Assembly (NCBI GenBank): GCA_905221605.1
Contig: CAJNDS010002750.1
Location: 1-64,000, forward strand
Source: Symbiodinium natans
Lineage: Eukaryota > Sar > Dinophyceae > Suessiales > Symbiodiniaceae
Direction of reading: 5' to 3'
Length of the DNA: 64,000 nt
Shown here: positions 23,565 to 35,196 of the stretch, piece by piece
How positions within the stretch are numbered: position 1 is the first letter of the stretch
Layout of the letters: the number at the start of each line of letters is the position of its first letter
Program-made: the position numbers and the translations under genes
Notes under the pieces: generated by a model
The model's input: the letters and a program-made list of their open reading frames with translations, nothing else
Database searches by the model: none
What the model was told of the DNA's origin: nothing

Positions 23565-23924
23565 TCACGCTTTGCCCATGACTATCTTATAACAAAGCGG
23601 TTGCCTCGCGGGCTTGCACCTTGCTTGTCCGCTAGACTCCCGCAGTACAGGACCTTCATCTTGCAGTAGCTTGCGGTGCCCCGCCATTGCCATGTCTGGA
23701 AGCACGAAAAAGGGGGGTGCGGTGCGATGAAGACAGTCACAAGCCTCATACTTGAGCAAGACTACCTGGAGAAATGTGTGCACACTGCATGCGTACGGCA
23801 GAGCAGCGTCTGCAATCAGCTGCACATGTCGAGGCCTAGGGGCTGGGCCCAGCAAGCATCGCTCCGGTTGTCTGAAATTCGGATGCCTTCTTCTTGGCCT
23901 AGCGATGTACGCGTCACACAACAA
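23565..23924 (-). CDS. possible exon, unknown (uncertain)
   Basis: 119 minus-strand codons. The second half looks protein-like (LPDMAMAGHRKLLQDEG), with a donor-like site CTCCAG/GTAGTC after SVHTFLQ. No family is recognised. Confidence 0.25.
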   Translation of the reverse strand: MLCDAYIARPRRRHPNFRQPERCLLGPAPRPRHVQLIADAALPYACSVHTFLQVVLLKYEACDCLHRTAPPFFVLPDMAMAGHRKLLQDEGPVLRESSGQARCKPARQPLCYKIVMGKA

Positions 23925-24537
23925 AAACTTCAGGAGCAGGCATGCAGGTTGAGTTTTGCCATGGGAAGTGCGCTGCTTCTACAGACGCAAGTTGCATGTA
24001 GTGCTGTTGGGCTAGAGTCCAGAGGCCAATAACTCAGTCAAATCAAACACACGCCACAGTCACGTGAAAAAGAGACACTGCGTCGCTTTCATGCTCTGGG
24101 AGTGGCTGCGCGAATCCGCGCGAGGTCCCATGCGCCTGGCATCTCCCGAAGGGTGGTTAGGTGCTGCAGCTGCAGCCGGGTCGCCTCACCGCGCGTTAGA
24201 CACTGTGTCGACATGTTGCACTAGCTTACTGGCTGATAGGGCTGATACTAGCTAGCCAAAGGGTCACATTCCTGCACAGCTCTCTGGCTGCACGCTGGAG
24301 AAAGATCAAAAAAGAAGCTCAGGCTATGGCTGCAGGGCGCGCTTGGAAGATGTGCTGCCACTGTCCAGCCTGTGCCAGTAATACTTTACGTTATGTTCCG
24401 CAGCTGGCTATACCTCCAGTGATCTACACCTACAGCGTACCGACAGCGTACGGCATGTTCCAAATCCTTCTTCTCAACATCCTCAGAGACTCGGACTTAA
24501 CAAACCAAAGGGCCAAAGGGCAAACCAAAAAGGATCT

Positions 24538-24749
24538 TGAAGGAAGCGGGCGGCGGCCTGGGCACCTTCACAGCCCTTGGCTCGCTCGAAGCTGATGGGA
24601 AGATCTCGGATGGTGGAGCACTTGATCGCACCTGGCTCCCGCAGCTGTGCTCGGCACGCCCGGCTCTCACTCTCTCAGGCTCAGCTAAAGCAGCTAAAGG
24701 CTTCCAGGCTTTAGAGGCCTTGGGCTCCAGTAAGGCCCCAAAAGCTTGA
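24538..24749 (+). CDS. possible exon, unknown (uncertain)
   Basis: A plus-strand frame reading GGGLGTFTALGSLEADGKIS and then an Ala/Ser/Lys-rich end SAKAAKGFQALEALGSSK with a stop at 24749. It is low complexity toward the end. Not recognised. Confidence 0.2.
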
Positions 24750-25729
24750 GGACTTCTCCACAGACAATTCGCAATCTTGCTTTATCCGCACTTCCCCTCC
24801 CCAACCTATGTGACGATCGAAGCTGCTGTCCACGGGCGTGCTGAGTTGCGTCTGATACGCCTTCACAGAACTCGCAGCATCTGTGCAAACACAAAAACCA
24901 GCACGGCACTTGCTGACAGCTGTAGCAGCACTGTAAAGCAGTGTAAGTACCTACCGCTCGCAAGGAGATGGAAAGAAGATGCAGGGAACATCAAGGCCCG
25001 CAGTTGAACCCAGTGCAATATATTACAATCCCTTGTTTGGCCTCGTTGTTCGGAGTGCAAATCCGTTGTATCGCATCGAAGCTTCCCTGTGGCGCGGGGG
25101 TGCTTCTCGTGCAACTGTCTCTGTATCTCTGCTCTGCTCGGCGGGGTGCCGCACCTGCTTTCGGCTGAAATATCTTCGCCAACCCTCTTCTGGCTTCCGT
25201 CCCACACCGCCACGAAGATTCATTTGCCAATCCTTTGCGGATATCAATGCATGATGGTCAACATCGCTAAACAAAAACCATGTTCGGGTTTGTGTCTTGC
25301 TCTTCTGCTCTTGCAATCTGCTACTCAGCTAAGGCTCAATGGCATGCGGATTGCCTGAGGTTCGGCGGACAAGCCTTCGCAGGCATGCAAACGAGATGCC
25401 GGCGTTATATTTCTAGTAGCTGGGGGGCCTCTGCATCTTCGGTTCTCCAATGAAGGCTCGGGATTGCAGCTCCATGCGCTGCAAGGGATAGAGGCTCATT
25501 GCCACCTCCTATACCTAATAGCATAACAAGTACATGCACCCCCTGCAAGCATGGGGTCTCCACAGGCCTGCACAGCATGTGCGCTGCGTTAGCAAAGTTG
25601 TTGTACCGACCAAACGTGTGGCTGCCTCAGAGGAGCTGCAAGGCTGGAATGTTTTTGACATGTTGCAGGCTCCGTCTCGGCAGTGGGGATGTCTCTTATC
25701 GTCTCACGCAATGGCGGCGCTGCATACAC

Positions 25730-26560
25730 CGGCTTCCGAAACCAAAACTCGAACCCTGCAGCCACGAAGCCATCTCCATAAGGGCCTTCTGGATGGCCTG
25801 GTGAACACTGCTGCTTGGCGGACTTCCGGCAGATGATGGCATGCCATTCCGAATGCAACTTGTCCATTGCCATGTTCAGGCTCTGCACAAATGCCAGTCC
25901 TGCTACAGACGTGCTGCTAAAGTCATCCTCGCCGGTGTCCCGTTGCATCATCCTGCCATTCAAACTGCAGCGCATTGTGACAGACACTTCTCCGTACGTG
26001 GCGTTTTGCTTCACACTGGCTGCATGTTTTGACTTGAGCGTGGCTCCCACGACTGGCTCAGCCAGGTGTGGAGCCATGTGGAGCCTGAAAGTTCAATGCG
26101 CTAGGAAGCCCGTGCCTCCGAGATTGCTTGGCGGCAGCATTCCCTGCCGAACGGCAACTGCAGAGGATAATGATTGTTGATGATTGCTGTAACTGTTTCT
26201 ATGCACGATGTGAGGAGTATAATGGAGTATACAGACATGGGGAATCCAATGCTTTACAGGCTTTGCGGCGTAAGTAGGAGACCTGAGGGGTTTACCTTCC
26301 TGAAAGCCTTCGGACAGGTAGGGTAAGCCCGAAACTGTACTAAATCCACAAAGGCTGCACTCGGCTGCCAAGTGGCCACTGGAGCCCTTGGAACTTGACT
26401 CGGGCAAAAGGTCATCAAAGGCCTGCGCTGACTTTCGCAGCTTGACATGGAGTTCTACACATCGCAGCGCGTCGTTCTCTTCTAAGGGTATCTCACAATA
26501 TCTGGCACAAACACGACTGCACTCAGATTCACATGTATGAAAGAACTCTCTAACTTCCAA
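25730..26560 (-). CDS. unknown protein, two exons
   Basis: The exon ending at 26296 carries LEENDALRCVELHVKLRKSA and ends GAAG/GTAAAC. The next exon starts at 26052 (CCAG/TCGTGG), giving GFQE-VVGATLKSKH in phase, and continues YGEVSVTMRCSLNGRMMQ and AAGFEFWFRKP. Both exons keep protein-like composition over about 100 codons each. The frame is open upstream to 26929, but the true start is not located. The family is not recognised. Donor choices after about 25745 (GTGAGA or GTGTAT) are open. Confidence 0.45.
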
Positions 26561-27410
26561 GAGATGCAACTTCCAGATGGAAAAACGCGCACAAACTCTC
26601 CAGAGGACACTGACGCGCTCCGCTCCCAACCTTGGGCTTTGACCCTTTCGGCATCTTTGGAAGCGAAGCACGCGCGACCCGGAGCCGCAGCGTGTTATAA
26701 TTAAGCTATACAGTAGAGATTTCTTCGTCTCTTCTTGGATGATTTGATTCCTCTGTGGCTTGGCTTGAGATTTAGATCTTCCTGGGCTTGCATCACAGTG
26801 ACCGTAATCCTGCAGATGCATGCATGTGTCATATCTCCTTGGGCACAAGCTGCGAGCAGTGTCATGAAAGCTGAAGTGCACCTCTATCATGCGAGTGTCA
26901 AAGATGTCCCGTGCGCAAGGTTGGTGCATTCATGAAGTCGGTGAGAATTTAAACTTTAGAACGCAAGCTCGGCTTGGACACTTCTCATCAAAGACCACGG
27001 CGGAGCTGCCGCGTGACCTCCAGCCCCAGGGTTCAGCGCAGTGACAGCAAATGCTCAGGGCCCAAGGTCGCGCTTCCACTATCTTCCACTTTCCCGTGAC
27101 AGCTTGGGAATTGGGAAAATTCGTATATTGCAGGCCGCATGATGCCAACGCGCCTCAAGGAGGACTTGGGGCCGCAGTCAAAGAGGAAGTCCTGCCAGAA
27201 ATAGTAGTGGCCAGCGTGTCTTACGCCCGACTGGTTCGATTAACCAGTGCCGAACACTGCCGCATGCAGTCAGAATTCTTTTCTTGACATCCGCATGTGC
27301 CACGGTCGATCTGAGACAGCTAGGATTTCCGACGATCCTGCGCTTGGTAACCGCTCGTCTTCTCTCCAAGTTTGCTACTGTGCTGGCCTGCTGCTCTGAA
27401 AGGGTCGGAA

Positions 27411-27689
27411 ATGGGTGAAGGTATGCGCAAGCGCGTCAGCCCTCAGATTGTCTACCCGTGGCGGCCCCCTGTCCAAGCAAGGCCAAACGCCAAAATCTTG
27501 GACAAGGGTATCACGGATCCTGCACACAGCAGCTTGCTCATGCTGAGGGCACAGGGCATAGCCCTACAACAAAAACTGCGTCATACATCTCGCACTGAGG
27601 CTCCAGGTACAGGCCTCTCGGAAGTTGTCAAACAATCGTCAAGTTCGTCAAGTGATGGGTCAAGCAGTCCGGATTCGGACACAGCTTGA
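27411..27689 (+). CDS. small hypothetical protein with Ser/Asp-rich tail
   Basis: 92 codons from the ATG at 27411 (MGEGMRKRVSPQIVYPWRPP) to a stop after a serine run and SSPDSDTA. The acidic Ser-rich end looks like a disordered tail with casein-kinase-type sites. The frame is open upstream, so this may be a last exon; plus-strand 27051-27287 (AAVKEEVLPEIVVASVSYAR) is a possible preceding exon. The family is not recognised. Confidence 0.45.
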   Translation: MGEGMRKRVSPQIVYPWRPPVQARPNAKILDKGITDPAHSSLLMLRAQGIALQQKLRHTSRTEAPGTGLSEVVKQSSSSSSDGSSSPDSDTA

Positions 27690-27850
27690 AATCCAGCTTC
27701 TCCTTAGATCCAGCTTGGAGTTTCTGCTTGGCACTCGAAAGCCCGAATGTTGCAAGAACTGCTTAGGACGACGGTGAGCGTGACCTGGTCAGGCACCTGG
27801 GCACCTGAGTGAATAAAACTGTAAAAGACTGAGATGTATGCCATGTATGC

Positions 27851-28126
27851 CTAGCTTCGGTGATGAAGCCGTGACAGACATTTCCAGAGGAAGTGCCAAT
27901 CGACAAAACAGTTAGGTCGTTTGGGTCCTTCGCCGAAGGCATCATCTCAAACTGGAAGAGGTCCTCGGACATAGGATACAATCATATGGAGACCGGGCAC
28001 TTTAGCAAAAACTGCTCTGATGATTCGAGCTTGGCGAACCGGACCAACACATTGATTGCAAGCGACGGGTGCAGCGGTCGTCGGAAGGTCATTTGCGTAA
28101 CGCCCTTGCCCGTTAGGCTTCGCAGC
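27851..28126 (-). CDS. unknown protein fragment with in-frame TGA in a 30-nt gap
   Basis: After a GCAG acceptor at 28126 the frame reads LTGKGVTQMTFRRPLHPSLA and then KLESSEQFLLKCP. It meets TGA within 27964-27993 and continues in the same frame as DLFQFEMMPSAKDPNDLTVL and IGTSSGNVCHGFITEA. The 30-nt gap starts GT and ends AG and would splice in phase, but it is shorter than any known spliceosomal intron I can rely on. A one-base nonsense change (pseudogene) is the alternative. The 3' limit is a possible GC donor at 27851. Not recognised. Confidence 0.4.
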
Positions 28127-28750
28127 CTGCACATTTCACACGAAGAAGATCAGCAAAGGCGTGAATATTGTAGAGTATTGTAGAGTAGGCGACACTCGGA
28201 TTCGAGAGCAGGACATAGCAGGACAAAACAGAGCTCTTCAAGACTTCAATCATGGCTTCGTTTAGGGACTTCAGAGACTGTCTGGCTGTGCAGCGCAAGA
28301 GAAACACTGAAGCACATCGGAAATGATCAGATACTGCTTCAGCAAATCACTTCATAATAGTTGGGTGAGCTAGCTGGGATATGTGGGACCTAGGGTTCAA
28401 ACAGGTCACTAGAACGCCAACGCATTCGATACTACGTAGGGCTCGAGAGGATGCCCGGCCTCGCCATGGCCGACTCAAACGTCGCGCCAGAAACTGGCGG
28501 CCAGGAGGCCACGGGGCTGTCCTCTTTGCAGCTGTCTTTGGAGGTGTTTTTTGAGGGTGTTTTTTTTAGGTGTTTTTTTTAGCCTTTTTTCTGGGCTTAG
28601 GGCTCTGGCAGCCTCTGGCCTGAGAGTGTGCCCTTCTCAAGGATTGGAAGGCCAGTCCTCCATGAAGGGATCGTCGTGATGAATGAAGCTTGATGTTGGC
28701 TTCGCGGTCAAGTTGATGCGAGCCTGGAGCTGTCTGAGAATACTATGTGC

Positions 28751-28902
28751 AGCATGTGTGTCTGGGTGTGTGTGTGTGTATGTGTGTATGTGTGGGTGTT
28801 TGGGTGTTTGATGGTGTTTGGGTGTGTGGGTGTGTGGGTGTTGGGGGCCGGGGCGCGTGCGTGCGTGCGTGCGTGGGTGTGTGTGTGTGTGTGTACATGT
28901 GT
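28751..28902. repeat. (GT)n / GTGTGGGT microsatellite
   Basis: GT-rich tract with GTGTGGGTGTTTGGGT variants and a GTGC run. It makes Val/Cys/Trp-rich false ORFs on the plus strand and His/Thr-rich ones on the minus strand. Confidence 0.9.
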
Positions 28903-29408
28903 TTTGGTGCCAAACCAATTGCATGCCCCCTTGCAGAGGTTCTACGCTCACATGGGCAACGAGAGCGCGTCGCTCCCGACAAGGGAGTACAAAGCTTAAA
29001 CGTGACAAACTTGGTCAGCTTTCTCTTGAGTTTCTCTGCTTGAGTTGTGTCTGGAGTCCTCGATCGCAGGTGCCGTTGCGGGAGCCGGAGTCCAGACTGC
29101 CCGAAGGAAACCAGCATCGCCTGGACCACTTTTGCATCATCCCAAAGACACAGTCTCAGTATGTCAGCAAGCTACTCTAACAATGTAACAACCTGGCATT
29201 GTCTTGCTCGCCCTATCCGAGAACATGTCAATGCCCAAGATGCAGCTGCACATGCATGAAACCCGTGGCCACGTTGCGTTCCAACGGACCAACAGTGCTG
29301 CTATGTGCTGCCGAAATACGAGTCAGATTCATAGGGGATTCAGACTTGTTCTGGCAGAGATGATTTCGGCAAATGAGCGCCTCAATCCTGAGCCGAGTGC
29401 AAAGCTTA

Positions 29409-29522
29409 TCAGACTGCCGGAGTCAGGCGGGCCAGTCTGATTTCGGAGCAAGTGTCAGATCAGCCTACGCTGGTGATCAGATCAAACGAAAGGCTCCCCT
29501 CAAGTTTGAGGGGGAGCTTTCG
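29409..29522. other. three consecutive hairpins
   Basis: H1 29409-29440: TCAGACTGCC pairs with GGCCAGTCTGA. H2 29458-29478: GATCAGC pairs with GCTGGTGATC, one bulge. H3 29487-29522: CGAAAGGCTCCCCTCAA pairs with TTGAGGGGGAGCTTTCG around a GT loop. H3 is the strongest. They lie just downstream of the minus-strand frame ending at 29531, so on that strand they could be in its 3' region. They could also be a small structured RNA or an element relic. Confidence 0.7.
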
Positions 29523-29530
29523 TAACAACT

Positions 29531-29734
29531 TCATCCAAGGTTCAGAACGAAGCCCTGCCCATACTTAGTTGCCACCTCAGAGGTGGCGTCGGCCAGAATC
29601 ACTTCCAGCGGCGTGCCATAGCACGGCACCATCAACAGCCAGATGACACTCTGGCGGCACATCATTCTAGACAACAAGCTCAGACAGCATCCTCTTGCAC
29701 ATTTTTTGCTTCCTTCGAAAAAAGATGTGTGCAC
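29531..29734 (-). CDS. possible terminal exon, unknown
   Basis: A minus-strand frame reading MCRQSVIWLLMVPCYGTPLE and then VILADATSEVATKYGQGF, to a stop at 29531. The hydrophobic start could be a signal or anchor segment if translation begins there. Not recognised. The hairpin cluster follows directly. Confidence 0.35.
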   Translation of the reverse strand: MHTSFFEGSKKCARGCCLSLLSRMMCRQSVIWLLMVPCYGTPLEVILADATSEVATKYGQGFVLNLG

Positions 29735-30269
29735 AAAGAAGTGGAAGCGTGTTTGTTATTGCCAACGTCAGCCCCTTTACATAGGCCGGTCTCCATGTCT
29801 CGAGCCAGGCAAGAGCTGCTCACACATGCTCTGACATCTCGTTGAAATCTTTAAGGGTGTTGCCGCTTTAGCTTGGCAAGCCCGACCTCCCAGGTCAGCA
29901 TGGAGGGAGTGCCCTTGTGGACCTGTCAGATGCTTTAGGCTTGCGCATCTCGACCGCACCGAACAACCCGTACATAGACAATGTTAGCATCATGGACGGT
30001 GTCACCGTACCATATGTTAGCCTATTGTATTGTAGAGCTGTTGTAGATTAGAGCCTTGCAAAAAAAGGGAGGCCTATGATCGGCCACTATAGACTTTCAG
30101 ACTTCAGGCCACAACCCCGAATCTGGAACTTCCAAAGCTTCCGATCACTTCCGGTCTTCTACGACTCTACAAGCTCCTAAGCATTTTAGGCATTCTGGGC
30201 ATTCTGGGCTTTGGCCTCTGGCGCCGCACCATTCACGTGGACAAACGATCCTTGGCTGTGTGTATCCGC

Positions 30270-31303
30270 TCAAACGAGGACTTGGCATGCTTTGCCAGGT
30301 CCATCACGCATGAGATAGACCGCAACAATGGTGAACACCAGCCCGAGGAAAATGATGACCTGAGCATGAGCATCAAAAGTATGAGAATGGCTTGAAGCTT
30401 CCGCACTTTGGCAGCGGCAGACAATCTGGGAAAGCGTAGCATGCACTGGCGTAGACTTTCGGTTCGAGGACGTGGCATATTTCCGAGCCAACACTACAGC
30501 GCAGTTGCCAACTTTCAAGCTGCACACCTGGAAGGTGTCAGAGTTGGTTGTGTGCCGCAGAAGGTCCAAATTCTATCGGACGATAAGGTGTATGATAAGG
30601 TGTCCCTCGGCTGCTCAATGTTCAGCTGAAAGGAAACATAGCCCACACGATGTTTTACCATGGTTTGCTGATACTTACTTTGCACGCATTCCGGCCTCCG
30701 TGCGGAATGTTGGGAACGAAATGCGCGACTTTCGCGCGATGACGTTCAAGCACCGTGGGCCTTTTATGCAAGGCAGATCATGTTGACCAAGCTCGCTACA
30801 CGAAGATGAGCTGAGATCAGCACAGTGGTGGACAACATCCTGTTCCAGCCGAGGTGCAACGAAGCTGATGCCAACAAGGTCGATAAGAATGATGTGGGTG
30901 CGAGCAGTACGTTGTTTGCAATAGCAGCCGAAGAGGAAAACACTGAAGAACCATGCAAACCACCAGCCACAGACTCAAAAGCCGAGACGCGAGACCACTG
31001 TAGCTCAACGAATTGCGTCTCACAATGTCTCACACTACGATTACATACCAGTTACATGCCAATCCCGCCTTGAAGGCTGGCCAAAGGAGTGGGAGGACCC
31101 AAAAGGCCATCCACCCAAGGCTGAACCAAACGACAATAGCCAACAGCCTCGGTTGCACGCCATCCCTGACACTGGCACATCCCACAAGCGCCCAGCAAAA
31201 CACCTGTCCGAAAGGTCTCCCGTCTCCCGATCCCGTCTCTGTGCTGGCGTGCGGGGACCCGAAAACTACTTCTCTCCAAAAATGACGGTTTGCAACAAGC
31301 CAA
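30270..31303 (-). CDS. possible multi-pass membrane protein (uncertain exon model)
   Basis: Upstream part: hydrophobic LLAIVVWFSLGWMAFWVLPL followed by a strong donor CTG/GTATGT near 31046. Next block: RLLSLWLVVCMVLQCFPLR (about 30930-30990). C-terminal block: QVIIFLGLVFTIVAVYLMRD, ending VLV stop at 30270. Three or more membrane helices on one strand suggest a single gene. The proposed first intron would be only about 51 nt, and the middle joints are unresolved. Family unknown. Confidence 0.3.
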
Positions 31304-31639
31304 GTCCTGCCAACAGTACTTTTCTCACGGATGCGCGCACGCAGTGCACCTGAAAGCACCGTTCTTGACTCACTGCTTGCGAAAAGTTTCTTTTCTCGCC
31401 ATTTACGAATGCCAGGATTGTTGCAACAAGTGGCTCTTCTCGCCAGTTTTGCACACAAGGATTCCCAACGATTATGATGAACAGACTTGCTTGCGAAAAA
31501 CGTCTTGGTCTTGGTGAAAAGAACTGATTTGAGAACAAACATTTCTTGCAAACATGTGACCTTTGCTCGCAGCTTATAATCAAGGAAGCCATGTTCCCGA
31601 TAACTAGAGTCTCCGTTTGACGGCTTAGACTCCACGACT

Positions 31640-34100
31640 TTAAAAGTGTGAGCAGGGAGATTCTTTCGCTAGGGGCCAGGCCAGGTGACCCACGAGGCCT
31701 CATAGTCGATGAAGGTTACCTCACCAGGGAACTTCACCGACTGCCACTCAACGGAACATTTCTGCGGGCTCAAACGATGTTGAGCGTATTTTGAGCGCTT
31801 CATAAACCTGCATAGCACTATATATTACTATATGGCACTGCAGAAGGGAGAGGCCCCTGGCAACTGAGCGCTCGCAGTGCATGCAGGTGCAGCGCTCCGG
31901 CCTTCCAAAGTCTTGGACCATTGCATCGTACGACGTATGTGATTGTGCTTACTTCGAAGCCAAAAACCAACTCAGGAGGCGTGCTGAGGACGGCGCATGT
32001 CACCAAAGTTGAGGCCTTCATTGGGATCATCCCGGGCCTGACGCAAGCACCCCAACGCCCCTGGAGGCATCAGAATCTCATGGACGGGATCAGCGCTCAA
32101 CGTTGTGGCGTGCAGAGCCTCTGTGCTAAACTCGATGAGGGATGGACCACCAGAGGCCTCTTTCTTTGGCCTTGAGGCATGTGACTCATGACTGATGGTG
32201 ATGGACCATGATCACCACGGCTCTCTAGCCGCAACCCTTTCACAAACGTCCCCCAGTCCTCTTCTCAGCAACCATGAAAACAATTGCCGCGCGGAGAAAG
32301 CTGATAGTCAGGCGTTTGCTTTCTAATCCGGGATAGTTCCCAAGTTGGCATCTGTGCAGGCAAGAAGTGGTGCTCGGTTCTGTGTCAAGACTTGGAGCGG
32401 GAGTACGCCCGTGTGCCAAGCAGACGAGGGCAGCACGCTTCCGGAACAGGGTATTGGCCTGCAGCAAAGCGGCGAGAAACGAATGAATGCCTTTTTCCCA
32501 GATTTGAGGAGGCACCAGTCACCAAATCGGTCTTTAGGCGCAGGCTTTTTAGGGCCAGCTCCGTAGACTCTTCCCGGGCCTCCCGGGAAGTGTCTGCACC
32601 AAGAATCTCCAAGACACACACGGCAGGCTACCCCAGACTTCCGACTACAGTGACTACAGCGCCTTGCGGCGCTCTCGGTCCTGCCCTTCGTGGTACATCG
32701 CTCAGACAGTTTTGCACGCGTGTCTATGTGAGTGCTAAAGTTGCAGGGACTGCATGGGTAAACCCGACTGCAGGCAAAGTCCTGCCTTCTCAACGATTCG
32801 CATTAGTACCTTCACAGATCCTCCTAGTGTCATATCGACCCAGAGGGGAATCGGTCTCAGATCTGAGTATCTCATGCGCATGTGATGCTTCTGTTGGCAA
32901 CGTCAACTGGACACATGAGCAGCACGGTCTCATGTAATCACCAGCCCCATGATGGGATGATGCAATCTTGAAAGCGTGATGTGTTCGAAACCCTTTCATC
33001 TGCATCACGCTTCAGCTGGCAGCGGTGCATCCCTTCACTGCCGCTGCCGTGACTTGCAGTGAGCCCCTACCTGGTTCCTGTGCCATCCCCACTGCATGCA
33101 ATGTTGCGAAGTCGATCGAGCAGCACATCAAGTCCGCATCCATTTTTCCAGGATAAAGACGCCGCTGCCGACGTAAACGTCCAAAAGCTCATGCAGTTGG
33201 ATCTACATGGATCTACATTGTAATTCGAGCAAAGTCGGCCTCCATCCACACATCAGGCAGCATTCTGCCCAAGACGTGGCCGTGACTCGTGACAATGTCC
33301 ACAATTTGCAGTGGAGAAAGGCCGGCCAGCCAAAGATGCTATGAGATTTAATGACATTCGACTTATCCCTCTGGGACATGCCTTGTGCAAGTTTGCAGCC
33401 GCTTCCCGTCGATCCCCAAACGTAGGTTTGAGATGGTTTGAGATGAACTAGACGCAGCAGCTCTTCTCACTTTTATTGAGCTCGCTCACCAGTAAAACGA
33501 GACATCAACACCCCCCTCCAGAACGGAAACGGCCTCGGGCCAAGCTTGCAGTGCGTCTCTCACACTGGGAGGTCGCCCAGAAGAGGAAAACACAGATTGT
33601 CAACTGCTTGTCTGTAATGCCGACCACCGCACTTGGGACCTCCGAGCTTGTCTTGGGGTCCTATTTTACCCAAAGAAGCAGCCTGCGAGCACTCCGCAGG
33701 CAGAACGTCTGACGCAACGCAGCCACCTGCACAGAAGAGTCATTCAAGCAGTCGCTGCAATCACATCCTGGATAGGTTTTTGCACACCTTGACAACGATT
33801 CGACGATTGACTACCGTGTCACTCGCCCTGGTCCCAACATGTTGGGCCACTGAAGACCACACAGACAGCATGAAATGTATGAACCAGATGGCAGTTTGGC
33901 CTGCGAATCAAGCAGCCGTTCCTGCTAGCGAGGTCTGACCTGTGCTGGGATGTGCTGAGACTCCGGATTTTCCTGTGGCACAGCTGATGTGCACTGAGAC
34001 TTTATAAGAGACTTCATAAGTCAATACCGGTCAATACCACATCACTGCGTCAGAATGCCAGAGAGATATTTCAAGATGTACAGGGAAACAGGATACAGAA
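31640..34100. other. stretch with weak exon-like segments
   Basis: Best candidates are on the minus strand: 32536-32625 (VLEILGADTSREAREESTEL, donor TTG/GTGACT), 33067-33249, and about 31954-32030 (donor GAA/GTAAGC). The plus strand is also open over 31921-32175. None is recognised. Confidence 0.3.
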
Positions 34101-34110
34101 TCTCAACAAC

Positions 34111-34188
34111 AGCTGGGTGGACCTTCTCTGGGTCCGCCTCTTGGCGCACGTCCAGGTTGTAGGTGCTACTGGTGCGATTGTAGCCCTC
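34111..34188 (-). CDS. isolated exon with STYNLDVR tail motif (SH3/Tudor-like family)
   Basis: The exon follows a CTGCAG acceptor and reads EGYNRTSSTYNLDVRQEADP and then EKVHPA. The T-Y-N-L-D-x-R-x-x-A pattern matches the end of the kinase tail repeats (YDLNIRSDAEESKIR) and the exons at 58428-58553 and 59303-59408. Upstream exons of this gene are not identified. Confidence 0.55.
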
Positions 34189-35196
34189 CTGCAGAACTTG
34201 TCAGGCACGAGCCTCAACCATTCTACACCTGCAGCACAAAAAAAGATGCTGAAGATTCGTGCGTTGCCAGCACCGACTGAAACAATGCGAGAGCCAGGTA
34301 CGGTACTAGCCCCTGTGGCCGAAGCCACACGTTGCACACTGGACAGAATGGGTACCTGTAATTAGCCTGCGGCACATGAACCGGGGGTCTCACGACATGC
34401 GCAATGATCCATTTGCCCAGGGAGCCGCCTTGGTGTGGGCTCACATGCTGTCAGGGGCGAATCCCGGTTTGGGGAATTTCGGAGTGTGCTAACAGCTCAC
34501 GCGACCAAGGCTGTGCGAATTATTTGCTGGCTGTTGCTGCACCCTCGGGAGCAGGAATGTCCGCAAAGGCACAGGCTGTGATACATCACTTCGGTGCCCT
34601 TTGGCCATGCCCACCTTTGCCAAAGAGCTTCCATCCAAGTTGAACTGCTACATCGCTTTGTTTGCAAAGCTACGAAACCAGACTTAACACCTATCTCATC
34701 TCTGTTTCTGCATGCCAATGTGAGACCGATGATGCTGCAGCCCATGTAGGTCTTCAAAGCAAACCAAAGAGGCTGGCCTTTCCTGCTTGGGAGCTCGCAA
34801 GGCCTCAATCCAACGGGTGCACGAGTCACACAGAATTTAGCACGATGTGCCATGTCGTAAGCATCTTCGTTATCATCTTTTTTCCGGCCAAGACCTCCAG
34901 CTTGAGCTCGGTCATGCTGCCACCTTACTTCCACTGGTCCACAGACAACCAACGACAACAACATTACCGACCTTTCAATACTTTCATGCGTGAAAGGAAG
35001 CATGCGAAAGTGTGTCGTTGTGCGTGTCCCTGATCTGGCGCCCCATTGGCGCCCGACTGATGTCGAGCTCAGCGATGCCGCCGCGGACGGCCACAACCGG
35101 GGCCTGGGAACCAAAGCAAATCTGAGCTCAAGGACCACACCAGAGACTCTAAAGGAGTGCGCGGCTTGGATCCAGGAAGAAGAAGCTTCCCGACAA

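Noticed and set aside
27230..27250. A tRNA-like GGTTCGATT arm
   Set aside because: It is only a short palindrome (ACTGGTT/AACCAGT); no cloverleaf can be drawn around it.
28637..29180. Several 80-128 codon ORFs rich in Val/Cys/Trp or His/Thr/Pro
   Set aside because: They come from the GT-rich microsatellite.
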